A DNA stretch of 64,000 nt from contig QVRM01002203.1 in assembly GCA_003439945.1 (NCBI GenBank), positions 1 through 64,000 on the forward strand, given 5' to 3'. A program made the position numbers and the translations under genes. Of the stretch, positions 48,300-58,244 are shown piece by piece. Source of the DNA: Dermanyssus gallinae. Its lineage: Eukaryota; Arthropoda; Arachnida; Mesostigmata; Dermanyssidae. A model generated the notes under the pieces. That model searched no databases. It was not told the DNA's origin and was given only the letters and a program-made list of their open reading frames with translations. Every line of letters begins with the position of its first letter. The first letter of the stretch is position 1.

Positions 48300-50766
48300 A
48301 TTTAGAGACACAATGTTCCTACAAACAAGACTGTGATATCTAGAGCAGGTGTAATGAAGGTATTAGGATCTATGTCGGCCAGTTTGTTCTCCTGAAGCTG
48401 AATGAACGCTTTGTATGCCTCGGTCTCCTACAGCCCATACATCCTCCGTATATCTTCTACGAATAGCGAGGTCCCTGTCTGTACATAAACCAGGCGGTTG
48501 CGAGCGGAGGAGTGCAGGCCCAGAACTCGCTTTAAGAACGCGGACTTAATTCTCTCCAGCGTTGCGAGGTCGTTCATTTTTAGGTGTCGCCATATCAGCT
48601 GCACTCCGTATGTAGCCGTTGGCGTGACTTTGAAATGGAATAGGCGCGAATAAGAGAATTTACATACTTGATTGGCGCACCCCCCAAGCGGAGTTCGTCA
48701 CTAGCAGCCAGACGACTTTCTCTGCGGAATTTGAGCGCCTCAGTTTTACTGTTGTTGATAGTAAGACCAACCTCGCTGACGTACCTCGTCATTGTGACTA
48801 CTGCTTGTTGCAAGTGGTGACTGCTCGTACTAAACATCACCAGATCGTCAGCGTACAGAATGACTTTGACGAGCGGATGCCTCGTGGTGGTCCGTGAAGG
48901 TAGATCGCTTATGAGGACCGCGAATAGTAGCGGGCTGATGTTATCTCCCTGTGCGAACCCCGTCGTCTGCTCGAGACTATCGCGTATCACTAGCCCGTCG
49001 TCGATTAAGATTATATTCTTCTGTAAAATGGCTCTGAGAAGTTCTAGTATCCTGAGTGGTGCAGCAGATTCCGCGAACTTCTCTAGCAAGCGTGATCCTG
49101 AATCAATTGCTGCTTTGAAATCTACAATGATGGAATAAAGAGGCTGTCCGCACCTTGCTAGCGTCGATTGCACTCCTTCCATCAGTTTTTGGCACGCCGA
49201 GATCGTCGATCTGCCCGTCCTAAATCCATGTTGTTCGTCGGGAGGGAATCCTCTGGACTCAAGAAACGTGTGAGGCGGCGGACTAGTAGTGTGGATAGGA
49301 AGGACAGCCTTTCCCTTTCGGAATGACACTCATCACACAGTCTCTCCAGTTATCCGGAACCCTTCCCTGAGCCAGGCAAGCATTGAAGAGGAATGTTTAC
49401 TGCGGAGTAAGTACGAAGGCTGACCTCAGGTGTTCGTTACAAATGCCGTCGAGCCCGCAAGCCTTCCGTGTAGACAGATGAGCGATGGCTTTATAAATTT
49501 CTGCAATTGAGAAGTCTTTCTCCAACTCATCTCGCAAGAGTTCGTCCACCTCGGACCATACACTGGTATATTAAGGGGCGTGCGTTGGAATCGTATCCTT
49601 GGCCGCCAAGACATTTCTGAAGTACGACTGCAGAGCGTCTGGCTTTACTGGACATGTGAACCTGTTTGGCTCCGTGGCGTAGCCACATATAAGGTTCAGC
49701 TTCCAGCAGTAGTTTTAGTTCGCGGAGCTTTTAAAATGCAGCTTTCGCGTTCTTAAGAGTCCTTCTGTACAGAAACCTCGCTGAGGATAGCAGATAGTTC
49801 ATGGTGGGGTGAGACTCGCAAAGTTCTTTTAGCCGGATTTGAGCTCGCTTGGTCTCGGTGCAGTCTCTGTTCCACCACTGTCTATCGTTGGGCTTTAGTC
49901 TCGGTCTCACGCAGCTCTGGAGACCGCTGGTCAATAGGTCATTAAGAGCTGTAACATTGTCATCCGCCGCCGCTGTAATTATCTCCACGAACTGTAAGAG
50001 CTTCCTCTTGTCTAGGCTGCGGGAGCCTGATCGAAGAGTATATGAGGCACTGGTCGTGGCGTTAGCGGCTATTCGGAGACCGCCCGGAACGTGCCAAGTA
50101 AGACGTTCTCTTTCACTAAGCATGTAATCTGCGCCCTGGAACACAAGCTCGTCATTCGAGAGATTCGTGGCAAACAGGTCTATTGTTGAGAACCCCATCG
50201 GTCCTATGAACATAAACACTGCCGGACCGTTCGCAATCCAGAAACCAAAGTTGGATAGCACATCAGTGAGGGCGACTGCTCTTGTATCACCCGGTTTGTC
50301 GATTCTTGCGTTAAAGTCTCCAGCGACGACGGCTTTGCCGTTTCGGGGGATCAGTTGAAGGCAGCGGATTGAATCATCTCCGACGAGCTTTCGGCACCCT
50401 GGCGTAAATAGCAATAATGCTAATGACTTCCCCACATAACACAACACAGTTATCCTCAGCGAGCACTGGATTTAAGCTTCCCAATCGGTGGTTGTATAAC
50501 ACAGCCACTCCCTCACTTGCATGTCCAGTCTGGCTTAAGCGGATGGCGGGGCAGGACACTGAGTAAAAGTTCGATAGATGTATAGGGGCGGTGGACCAGG
50601 TTTCTGTCAGGATGACAGCATCTACAGAAGAAACGCTGACGGGGGTGTACGGAGTTTGAGGGGTCTTCACAGTTCCAAATAAGTAGTTGTAAAACTTTTC
50701 TCTCCGGGTTTTCGCTTTGGACCCTCGACCCTTCTGTAGTGGTGTTTCGATGAAGTCGCTCAGCAT
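48300..50766 (-). pseudogene. APE-type LINE ORF2, decayed but nearly full length
   Basis: From the right: endonuclease VSVSSVDAVILTETWSTAPI, GVAVLYNHRLGS (50374-50766), KAVVAGDFNARIDKPGDT (about 50300), STIDLFATNLSNDELV; linker KPNDRQWWNRDCTETKRAQIRL (49731-50447); RT entry with ARKACGLDGI-like remnant near 49440-49470; PDEQHGFRTGRSTISACQKL, YSIIVDFKAAIDS (motif A), TTGFAQGDNISPLLF (motif B), KVILYADDLVMFSTSS (catalytic YADD; about 48830-48860), LRLGGAPIKYV. Breaks at about 50390, 49700, 49400 and 48650. Its ORF1 remnant lies upstream on the same strand. Confidence 0.8.
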
Positions 50767-50891
50767 GGGTTTGTCAAGTCTGGCAGACGATCGATGCCCG
50801 CTTGCTCACAACGATTGCTGCTTCGTACGTTCGTTCGTACGTCCCCTCACAGATCTACGGCGGTCGTGCGATTGGTTGCACAGAAGGGAGA

Positions 50892-51287
50892 TCAGACGGT
50901 CCAGTCCAAGAAACTCTGTGCATGTGTCAATGCCGTGGCTGCATTTGACTTCGAACACACACAGATTACTAACGGGGTCTTCTTCGGTAATTTTTTGATA
51001 ATTTTACCCTTCAGCTGACGAACAAAACCGTTCGTCAGCTGTCGTCCAACAATCAACACCGATTTTGGGGGTACCTTGGGGCTACGCTGGCTTCCCTGCT
51101 TACCAATCTCAGTTAGTTGAGTAACACAATCAGACGCATCATGCGATGCGTTCGTAAGTCTGTTCGCTAAGTTAGCCACACGTTCTTCAAGAGCCCTCAA
51201 CCGTAGCGCTAAATGGGTAGCAAAGTTCGCAAAGTTACCCGTGAGGGGATCTTTGTCGAGCACTGCCAAAAACTCCTCGGTGGTCAT
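50892..51287 (-). pseudogene. LINE ORF1 (coiled-coil) of the 48-51 kb element
   Basis: Starts at ATG 51287 (MTTEEFLAVLDKD) and is open for 131 codons. It contains a heptad-rich stretch LALRLRALEERVANLANRL, a likely coiled coil, then a basic segment QLKGKIIKKLPKK. LINE ORF1 proteins commonly trimerise through a coiled coil and bind RNA. Whether the frame is complete is unclear, since the C-terminus is short for ORF1. Confidence 0.5.
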
Positions 51288-51807
51288 TTTCGCAGCCTCT
51301 TCGAGCGGTCCACCGTGAATCCGTGAACACGCGACAATGAGAGAGAGTGTGGAGGGTTGGTGGAGGGAGAGCACGTTCGCTTGCCAGCCGGCCTACTCAG
51401 AGCCGATCCTCGGTTCGCTACAACGGACGCATAACAAGCTCCGACACGGCACTTACTGTGTGCACTGGTTCAGGGCGAATCCGAGTGCGCGCACGAATCC
51501 AGCAATGCACAGCGATGAACACTCAACACACGATTTTTTTTCGGAAGCACAACTGTCGCGTGACCGAGGCGGATCAGCGCGGGGCGATGTATCACCTACA
51601 CTGGATCTAGAAAACAAATTCCTGCAGCAACACTTAGCCCACCGACTTCAAAATACATTTTTTGATACACCAACTGAGTTCATAAAAGCTTCTAAAATTA
51701 ACTGAACTTGCCGAAAATCGACGAGAGCGGTCAGCACATCGGCCGAACCCGAAACCGGAACTTTCATCAATTAATATGTACATGTATTACAACTACTAAC
51801 ATATTAC

Positions 51808-52120
51808 TTATACAACATCTACAATATTGTATATATTATTATTGCTTGAGTGTCGGTGACCACTCAACGTCATCTTGGCGTTACCTCTCTGTAATTCTAA
51901 TGACACTCTCTGTCGGACGAGCGCGGTCGATATTGGCTCCGCTGTGGCCTCGAATAGCTTTTTTCCAAGCACTTTTGTCAGTTTGGGTGCGTCCTTGCCC
52001 CGATAGCCGAGGGCGTACGTGTCTGAGACAGTCACGGCCCGCGCCATTCGACGCTTGTTGTCCCTCTGCAGTCCACCAGGCTCAAGCGTGACGCCGTAGC
52101 TGGCTTGCCTGAAAGCGGGC
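51808..52120 (-). pseudogene. REL-family C-terminal scrap
   Basis: Minus strand: KRRMARAVTVSDTYALGY, then TKVLGKKLFEAT, LVRQRVSLELQRGNAKMTL. These match ...ATVTDSLAPSM and ...FLRQRLSLDIQRGNAASV at the end of REL-1, with an internal deletion removing the PD and E/K segment. Confidence 0.7.
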
Positions 52121-52229
52121 CGAGGATGGCATCGCGGCGGCCCTGCGTAAGCCCGGCCAGCTTAGTGCAACTAAGCCAGTGCAAGTCACCCTTCCACCAC
52201 ACGGACATTCCTCCACGTGTCTTGTACTA

Positions 52230-52750
52230 ACACCTATAAAGCCACTTCATTCAGACTTACTTGATCTTCTAGTACAGTAGAGGGAAATCTTGATCTCCTA
52301 AGCCTTCCTAAGGCTCCTTTCTCCTTCAGTACTTTCGTAGCCATAGCTACTCCTAGCTCCCACCCAGAAGTCGTGCCGCATAAGTGGTGTGCGAACTCCT
52401 TAAGGGTTCCTCTGGGGGCATCTGGAATCTTTTCTCCTGTTCCGTCTCCTTCATAAGTCCATTTGTTCTTGAGTTTTGCAATTGCTTTGGCTCTAGTCTG
52501 TTCCAATATTAGGCACTTTATAAAAGTGTGGGTCGAGCCTTTCCAATTCAAAAGAGATAGGTCTGAAAGTCTCCATGTCCTGTGAGGATCTGCGTGAGGT
52601 AATGTTTTAGTCTTTCCATTGCCGCTTAACTTATTTTTATATGAGGGAACAAAGAGTGTGCCCTACTTTTAACTTGCCCTCTGTTTAGTGCCTGTCGTTG
52701 CTGATAGCTGAGTCCTTGCTTTGCCACAAGTTCCAACCTTCTATCCCATT
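52230..52750 (-). pseudogene. Decayed coding remnant into which the R1 element inserted
   Basis: Minus strand: KTKWDRRLELVAKQGLSYQQRQALNRG (about 52650-52760), then HYLTQILTGHGDFQTYLF followed by a stop and frameshift, NWKGSTHTFIKCLILEQTRAKAIAKLKNKW. LTQILTGHGDFQ resembles the region just before the C-terminal knuckle of R1/Jockey-like proteins, so this is probably an older LINE C-terminus. The R1 target duplication lies at its upstream edge. Confidence 0.5.
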
Positions 52751-52764
52751 TAGTTTTTACTACT
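52751..52764. repeat. Target-site duplication of the R1 insertion (left copy)
   Basis: TAGTTTTTACTACT on plus, identical to 56329-56342. It directly follows the poly(A) of the minus-strand element. Confidence 0.93.
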
Positions 52765-53128
52765 TTTTTTTTTTTTTTTTTTTTTTTAAGAGGACAAACT
52801 GGAAAATGCGGTTGCACACACGGACACCACTGCAGGGAGTTCCTGCAAGTGTGGGCCGGTAGTGTGGGGCTCCAACCCAATAAAAACCAGTCATGTCCCC
52901 GTCCCCCAACTGACCGGGAACTGCTTGCGCATGCATCAAACAGTCAGAGGGGGCGAGTCTTCTTACTCCTGGGGAAAGTTGTCCCTGGGAGTCGCAGCTT
53001 GTTGGCCGATGTCTTAGCTTGTAAAATCTTGTTAAAAACCGCTGTTGTCAAGTTCCAGTGTTCCAGGGATTCTGTCATCTTCAGAACGACGTCGCGTAGA
53101 TTAAAAATGTGCGTATTCATTAAAGTCC

Positions 53129-55954
53129 TCAAGGGGTGACGTTGTTCTGCCCATGCGGGGCACGCCAGAGCTGTGTGCTCTGGAGTGTCTTCAAGTCCAT
53201 TGCCGCAGTGGACGCACATGGGGCTGGGGGATTCCCGATCCTGAATAGGTACGACTGAAAGTCGCCGTGCCCCGTCAACATCTGGGTGGTGTGGAAAGTG
53301 AGCTCCCCACCGGGCCGGTACAGCCAGTCCTTGATGTTAGGGACCAGCTTGCGGAGACTGGCACCTGGGTCCCCCTCCGCCAGGCCATCCCACTCCTCTT
53401 GCCATAGCTGCAGTGTGTGTTGTCGTGCCTCTTCCTTCTTGAGGCTCTGGTCGCCCCACAGGCGGCGGCGCTCTTCTGCCTTCAGGTCCCATGGGATAGT
53501 GCCCGCGAGCACGAGCGCCGCCGCTGTGCTAACCGTGCGGTACGCCATGGTGACCCTAAGGGCTCCGACCCGTTGAGCCCGCCGTAAGCGGGTTCTATTT
53601 GCCTTAGTCTTCAGAGCGTTGGTAGGCCAGGCCGGAGCCCCGTATAAGGCGACTGACTCGGCCACGGACATAATAATCCTTTTTCTTGTTTGTTTAGGGC
53701 CGTATGTGTTTGGCATGAGGCGCGCGAAACTATTGGCGATCTTCAATGCCCTTTCTGACGCCCGCCGTAGGTGTTCAGTACCCCGGAGGCCCCGGCCCAG
53801 GAAGACCCCGAGGTACTTTGTAGTATTGACTACAGCAATCTCCTGGTCCTCCAGGACAAGGCGCGGCGGGGGCAAGCCCCTCCGACCCACCAGGAGAATA
53901 GCTTCGCTTTTAGCGGGGGCCAGGGTAAGCCCCGTTATTTGCATCCAGTGCGCTATGTCGAAAAGGGCTTCATTCGCACGCGCCTCAAGCTGGCCCATTG
54001 TCCGGGCCTGGACCGTGAGGACCAGGTCGTCAGCGTAGGCGAGGAGTTCGACTCCGGGTGGGAGATCCCCCAGCCGCAGCACGTCATCGTACGTGATGTT
54101 CCATAGCAAGGGGCCTAGTATTGAGCCCTGCGGCACCCCTCCGGTCATGTTAAAAGTTTGGTCGTGTGAGTGGATAATCCTGTCGTGTAGGTAGCTCGAT
54201 AAAATCCGTCTTAAGTAAAAGGGCACCCTTTTCCTGTGGAGAGTATCGAGAATGACTCTCCACGGGAGGCTATTAAAAGCGTTCTTTACGTCCAGTAGTA
54301 TTGCTAAAAATAGATCTCGGCGTCCGGGCGGGGAGTCGCGAATGCTTTCGGCCTTTAGTTGGATTTTCTTTATCGCTGCAATGGTGGAGCGACCTTTACG
54401 AAACCCATATTGGGCCTCGGAAAGGAGGCCGTTCTCCTCCGCGAACTCTCGGAGTCGTGCCTCTACGATGGACTCGAAGGCTTTGGCCAGGGAGCCGAGA
54501 AGGCATATGGGCCGGTACGAGCCGGGGCCCTTAGGTATTAGCACGAGGTCCGCGGCCTTCCATGCGGTAGGGAACAAGCCCGATCGAAGCATCTCCGTCG
54601 CCGCGGCGGCCACCGCCTCTGGGTATTCCTTCAGCAGGAGTTTAACCGCAAGGACGGGGATCCCGTCTGGGCCCGGTGCCTTTCCTGGCTTGAGGCGTTC
54701 CCCCGCTGCGAGAACTTCGTGCGGGGTTACCTCTGGTATGCTGTCCTCAGACCCTCCTGTGTCTTCTAAGTACGGGGTTCGGTCAAAGGGCGGGTGCCGC
54801 GGGAAGAGTGCCATAACTGCTTCCCGGGTTTCCTCCGACGTAAGCTCCACCCTTCGTTTGAAGGGGGGAAAACCCCGCACCATCTTATACGGGCGGCCCC
54901 ATGGGTCCTCCTCCAGCTCTTCGAGAAACGCTCTCCAGGAGCGTTCCTTGCTCCTGGAGATTTTCCTACGCAGGCAGGCTCGCAGCCTTTTATATTCCGC
55001 GCCGTATTGCAGGGCAACTTGCCCTTCAGGCGCGGCTCGCCGAGCGCGGGTGAGGAGACGCCGTGCCCGGATGCACCTTTTCCTGAGGCCACCTATTTCG
55101 CTTGTCCACCAGTTCTTCGGGGTCCTTCGATGCAACCGGTGTGCTCCGCGGCCCGTGACGACTCTACAGACGGACTTGAGGAGGTTTTGGAGGCCCGCGG
55201 GTGTTGTTGGCATCCCGTCCTGGTTGATAAGGGTCCTAAGAGACTCCCGGATCTCGTTGACCCCCTGGCGCCTGGTTGTAGGACGAGGCGTTGTGGGCGG
55301 TCCCTCGCGGGAGATGGTCACGTGAAACTCAAGTATATGATGGTCACTTAGAGATTCCTCGTCTAGTAAAACCTTCCAGTTTAAAATCCTATGTGCTTCC
55401 GTTCTTCTTGTTATTGTAAGATCGATGCACGAGGTGTGCCCAGCTCTGTGGAAGGTGGGCGTACCCGTGTTAAGAACAACTAGGTCCTCCGCCGCCAGCC
55501 ACTCAAGGACGGCGTGTCCTCTTCGGTTGGTGGCCGTAGAGCCCCATGTAGTGGAAGCTGCGTTAAAATCTCCGGTTAGGACTAGAAGTGGCACGTCGTT
55601 TCGGTTAAAAGACTCTGTCAAGTTGTCTAAAAACCTATGAAAGTCTTCGAGGGGGGCGTTGGGACTGCAGTAGCAGGAATAAAACCGCCCAACGCCCGTT
55701 AGATCCACCCAAGTAAAACCGTACCCGCTGCCGTGTCCGGAAACCCGGAGGCGACAGCGGTTGTCTAGTAAAATGCTTGTCAAATTGTTTGCTTCTGTAA
55801 AAAGGTCCGGGGTGCCGTTTTTTGTCCACCGGACGTTGGGCTCACTGAGAAGTAGCAGATCTGCCCCAGACCTGCTACTAATTTCCTGGAGCATGTTGTG
55901 GGCACCCATGCTCCGGTTGCAGTTCAGCTGTAATGCTTTAAGAGTAGTTGTCAT
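53129..55954 (-). CDS. R1-clade ORF2: AP-like endonuclease and reverse transcriptase, intact
   Basis: 941 codons without interruption. The protein nicks target DNA and primes cDNA synthesis from the nick. Endonuclease: ALQLNCNRS (residues 7-15), LLLSEPNVRW, LTGDFNAASTTWG, CIDLTITRR and SDHHILEFHV. RT: KAPGPDGIPVLAV, LIPKGPGSYRPICLLGSLAK, AQYGFRKGRSTIAAI, LAILLDVKNAFNSLPW (motif A), GGVPQGSILGPLLWN (motif B), AYADDLVLTV (catalytic), LAPAKSEAILL, KYLGVFLGRGL. C-terminal knuckle CVHCGNGLEDTPEHTALAC. Every expected catalytic residue is present and the length fits R1-clade ORF2. The start ATG lies 9 bases after the ORF1 stop, in another frame. It is the only clearly intact large ORF in the window; expression is unlikely without its 5' end. 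Confidence 0.93.
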   Translation of the reverse strand: MTTTLKALQLNCNRSMGAHNMLQEISSRSGADLLLLSEPNVRWTKNGTPDLFTEANNLTSILLDNRCRLRVSGHGSGYGFTWVDLTGVGRFYSCYCSPNAPLEDFHRFLDNLTESFNRNDVPLLVLTGDFNAASTTWGSTATNRRGHAVLEWLAAEDLVVLNTGTPTFHRAGHTSCIDLTITRRTEAHRILNWKVLLDEESLSDHHILEFHVTISREGPPTTPRPTTRRQGVNEIRESLRTLINQDGMPTTPAGLQNLLKSVCRVVTGRGAHRLHRRTPKNWWTSEIGGLRKRCIRARRLLTRARRAAPEGQVALQYGAEYKRLRACLRRKISRSKERSWRAFLEELEEDPWGRPYKMVRGFPPFKRRVELTSEETREAVMALFPRHPPFDRTPYLEDTGGSEDSIPEVTPHEVLAAGERLKPGKAPGPDGIPVLAVKLLLKEYPEAVAAAATEMLRSGLFPTAWKAADLVLIPKGPGSYRPICLLGSLAKAFESIVEARLREFAEENGLLSEAQYGFRKGRSTIAAIKKIQLKAESIRDSPPGRRDLFLAILLDVKNAFNSLPWRVILDTLHRKRVPFYLRRILSSYLHDRIIHSHDQTFNMTGGVPQGSILGPLLWNITYDDVLRLGDLPPGVELLAYADDLVLTVQARTMGQLEARANEALFDIAHWMQITGLTLAPAKSEAILLVGRRGLPPPRLVLEDQEIAVVNTTKYLGVFLGRGLRGTEHLRRASERALKIANSFARLMPNTYGPKQTRKRIIMSVAESVALYGAPAWPTNALKTKANRTRLRRAQRVGALRVTMAYRTVSTAAALVLAGTIPWDLKAEERRRLWGDQSLKKEEARQHTLQLWQEEWDGLAEGDPGASLRKLVPNIKDWLYRPGGELTFHTTQMLTGHGDFQSYLFRIGNPPAPCASTAAMDLKTLQSTQLWRAPHGQNNVTP

Positions 55955-55963
55955 ATACGTTGT

Positions 55964-56320
55964 TTAAGATTCGCCCGTGTTTGACTGCTTTGTGGATCGG
56001 GAGTCTATGGGAGGAGATGGTTGCCCCCTCTTTCGACTCCTTTGCGTTACCAGGGTGAACCCGTCCTGGTCCTGAGCGCCTCTGGGGTGGTCTCCCGCTG
56101 TGGGGAGCACCGTGCTTTGGTCGGGCGCAGACCCTGTCGAGGGGAGCGGCAGCCTGCCTCGGTTGCCAGACTGGTTGCCGCCGCGGCGAAGCTCTGCAAG
56201 TTGGGCTCTGTACGTAAGGCAAGCAGCGGCGTTGGCCGCGTGCCCCTCCTCGCCGCAGTTGTAGCATTTGGCGTTTTGAGTGCATTCCCTCGACAGGTGC
56301 CCCAGTACCCCGCATTTGTG
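55964..56320 (-). pseudogene. R1-clade ORF1, C-terminal part (gag knuckles)
   Basis: Open frame HKCGVLGHLSREC, AKCYNCGEEGHAANAAAC, LTYRAQLAELRRGG, DGFTLVTQRSRKRG, ending at TAA 55966-55964. It contains a complete CCHC knuckle (CYNCGEEGHAANAAAC) preceded by a truncated one; it lacks all residues upstream because the insertion is 5'-truncated here. Gag-type knuckles bind nucleic acid in the retrotransposon particle. Confidence 0.85.
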
Positions 56321-56328
56321 GCTTGTGG

Positions 56329-56342
56329 TAGTTTTTACTACT
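56329..56342. repeat. Target-site duplication of the R1 insertion (right copy)
   Basis: TAGTTTTTACTACT, identical to 52751-52764; it abuts the truncated 5' end of the element. Confidence 0.93.
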
Positions 56343-56926
56343 ATTGTCGTTTTATTCTTTTTATCTTTTTAATCCGTTGTATCTAAGTAATCTGCTACAA
56401 GTACGCTCCTTCCAATACATTTTGATATTTCCCTTTGCATTAGGAAAATCTCTCTTACAAATGAAACGGCACCCCTTAAAACCTAACTACTTCCTTTTAA
56501 TGTTTTTTTTTCATCACTGCAAGCTTTATACTAGAACAGCGTTTGCAAGTCTTAAACCTGGCACATGCATTGCCTTTCAAGTGTCCTTTATATATATATA
56601 TATATATATAATGACCCCTACAGAGATTCACACAATAGCGAATTCTTACACTACTCTATTTTTCATTTCCTACACTTCTGCCTTTCTTAGCAATTCGTAA
56701 TTTAACGATATAGTTGTACCTAAATATTTATATTATTATTACTACTGATATTTTTGGGCGAGTCCGCCTCAATGATATCTCTCTAATATATGTTATCTTA
56801 AATCGGAATATCCTCCAGAAAACGCTCGTTTAATATTTGAATTTGTTTAAGTAGGCTTTGTGCTCTAATGTGCTTTTTATATTCCACCTTATGCAAGTGG
56901 AAGTTCAGCTATCCTAGCCTGTATAG

Positions 56927-56971
<45 letters not shown>

Positions 56972-57414
56972 CCTCCACGAAACAGTTTGAAGTGCTTCGT
57001 AGAGTACATCCTGGGTTCGGCCCAAGCATGAGAACTGGGAGCGGAAATGGCACAGGAGGTGCTAAAGACAAAGCACATAAGTTGCACGGAAAGGCAGAAT
57101 CCTTTTGAAGCCAGCACGGCTGAAGAAAGCGCAACTTTGAATCAAACGGGTTCGCAAGGGCTGGGGCAAAGTGCGCCTGGCAGGTGGGGGAACCCGTGAG
57201 CGACCCCGGCCAATTGATCCGATAGGGCACTGTTATATGGAGACCTGGGCCATCAGAGAGTGAAGCTTAAGGGGGGAGGTGCGTTTAGTGGGTATGGGTC
57301 TCAGCGGCGTAACATCCATCCGCTGGGGTCGAGTCCCACACAGCTCGAGATGGAAACCGAATTTTCCTACCCGTAGCAGTAGTGCGTAACTGCATTTAAC
57401 CCTCATCCACAAAA

Positions 57415-57460
<46 letters not shown>

Positions 57461-57635
57461 TAAAATTTTTGTTGTCCTTGACGACGATGTTGTTTTTATT
57501 CGAGATTTTTTGTTGCTATTGTTATGTACTATCGTGGCCAAATCCATTTTCGACGCCACATGGTAAACAATATTATATTTGTGAGGTTTGAAATTATTAA
57601 TGCAATTCTTTTAAATTATTATTATTCACTAGCGG
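56343..57635. other. No recognised gene; TA tracts
   Basis: Contains (TA)n at 56590-56610, 56931-56968 and 57421-57457. A GGGTCGAGTCCC motif near 57330 is box B-like, but I could not find a convincing box A or cloverleaf. Short ORFs include TA-derived runs. Confidence 0.45.
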
Positions 57636-58213
57636 TTGAAGGGGCGAATGAGTCAGTAACCGTCGCGTCCCAAACCAGCATGCAACCGCTCTCGAACGAG
57701 GTCAGACCGTCGGGTCTCTTCCCGCCTTCCCTATCCAGTCCGACGGGTTCCAGGACGCACGGTAGGCCACTAGAGCGTAGGGCTCTGCTGAAGGTTTCGT
57801 TCAGAGCTTGGCGTCTGGCTCGCCTACCTGCGCTGATGATACAGGATAGCCCGTGGCGTCCATCCGGCTGGACGGCGTCACCGCAGACGCAGGTATGAAC
57901 GTGCACAAGGTCCGTCCCCAAACGAAGTCCCACCGCGATTCTCACTGACTCGTCATCTAGGAGTGTCCCGATTTGAGCACAGGGTATGGCGTGGAGCCAT
58001 GCGCCCGCCTCTTTGGAGGAGACGGCGCGCAGCCTGGCCCTATTAGCGTCTGTGGCGCTTTGCGCGATGAGATTTTCAACCCTTTGCTCATGTAAGGCCG
58101 CCGACCAATCTCTCTGGCGTCCAGCTTCGGCGGGCTCGTGGCCGCACAGGGCAACGCTCTACGACGTCAATAGCATCAGGCAACCCTAGACCTCCCCAAA
58201 GAACGGGGAGTAA
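57636..58213 (-). pseudogene. REL-type LINE, 3' part (REL-6), separated by nested insertion
   Basis: Minus strand starts QALLPVLWGGLGLPDAIDV, then frame-shifted ALHEQRVENLIAQSATDANRARLRAVSS, GAWLHAIPCAQIGTLLDDESVRIAVGLRLG, CVCGDAVQPDGRHGLSC (knuckle), LEPVGLDREGGKRPDGLTSFESGCMLVWDATVTDSFAPS, ending abruptly at about 57636 within the endonuclease. About 80 residues between LPDAIDV and the ALHEQ block are deleted relative to REL-1. Its 5' continuation lies at 62904-64000 across the I-like insertion. Confidence 0.83.
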
Positions 58214-58221
58214 AGCTTGTT
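58214..58221. repeat. Target-site duplication of the I-like insertion (left copy)
   Basis: AGCTTGTT, repeated at 62904-62911 after the poly(A). Both copies encode the same Q-A-L codons of the interrupted REL ORF on the minus strand. Confidence 0.8.
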
Positions 58222-58244
58222 TGTTTTTTTTGTGGGTTGGAAAC

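Larger units (their letters stand above)
52765..56328 (-). mobile_element. R1-clade non-LTR retrotransposon, 5'-truncated, with TSD and poly(A)
   Basis: About 3.56 kb. Order on the minus strand: partial ORF1 (56320-55964), 9-base gap, intact ORF2 (55954-53129), a 3' UTR of about 340 bases, and a poly(A) of about 23 (plus-strand T run 52765-52787). Perfect 14-bp flanking repeats at 52751-52764 and 56329-56342 define both ends. R1-clade membership is inferred from ORF2. The element is outside recognisable rDNA. The intact ORF2 and perfect repeats suggest a young insertion. Confidence 0.92.

Noticed and set aside
54252..55325. 357-codon plus-strand ORF
   Set aside because: Antisense shadow of the intact R1 ORF2, Arg/Ser-rich as expected for such shadows.
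57300..57345. Box B-like GGGTCGAGTCCC suggesting a tRNA or another SINE
   Set aside because: No convincing box A at the right distance and no second copy in the window.
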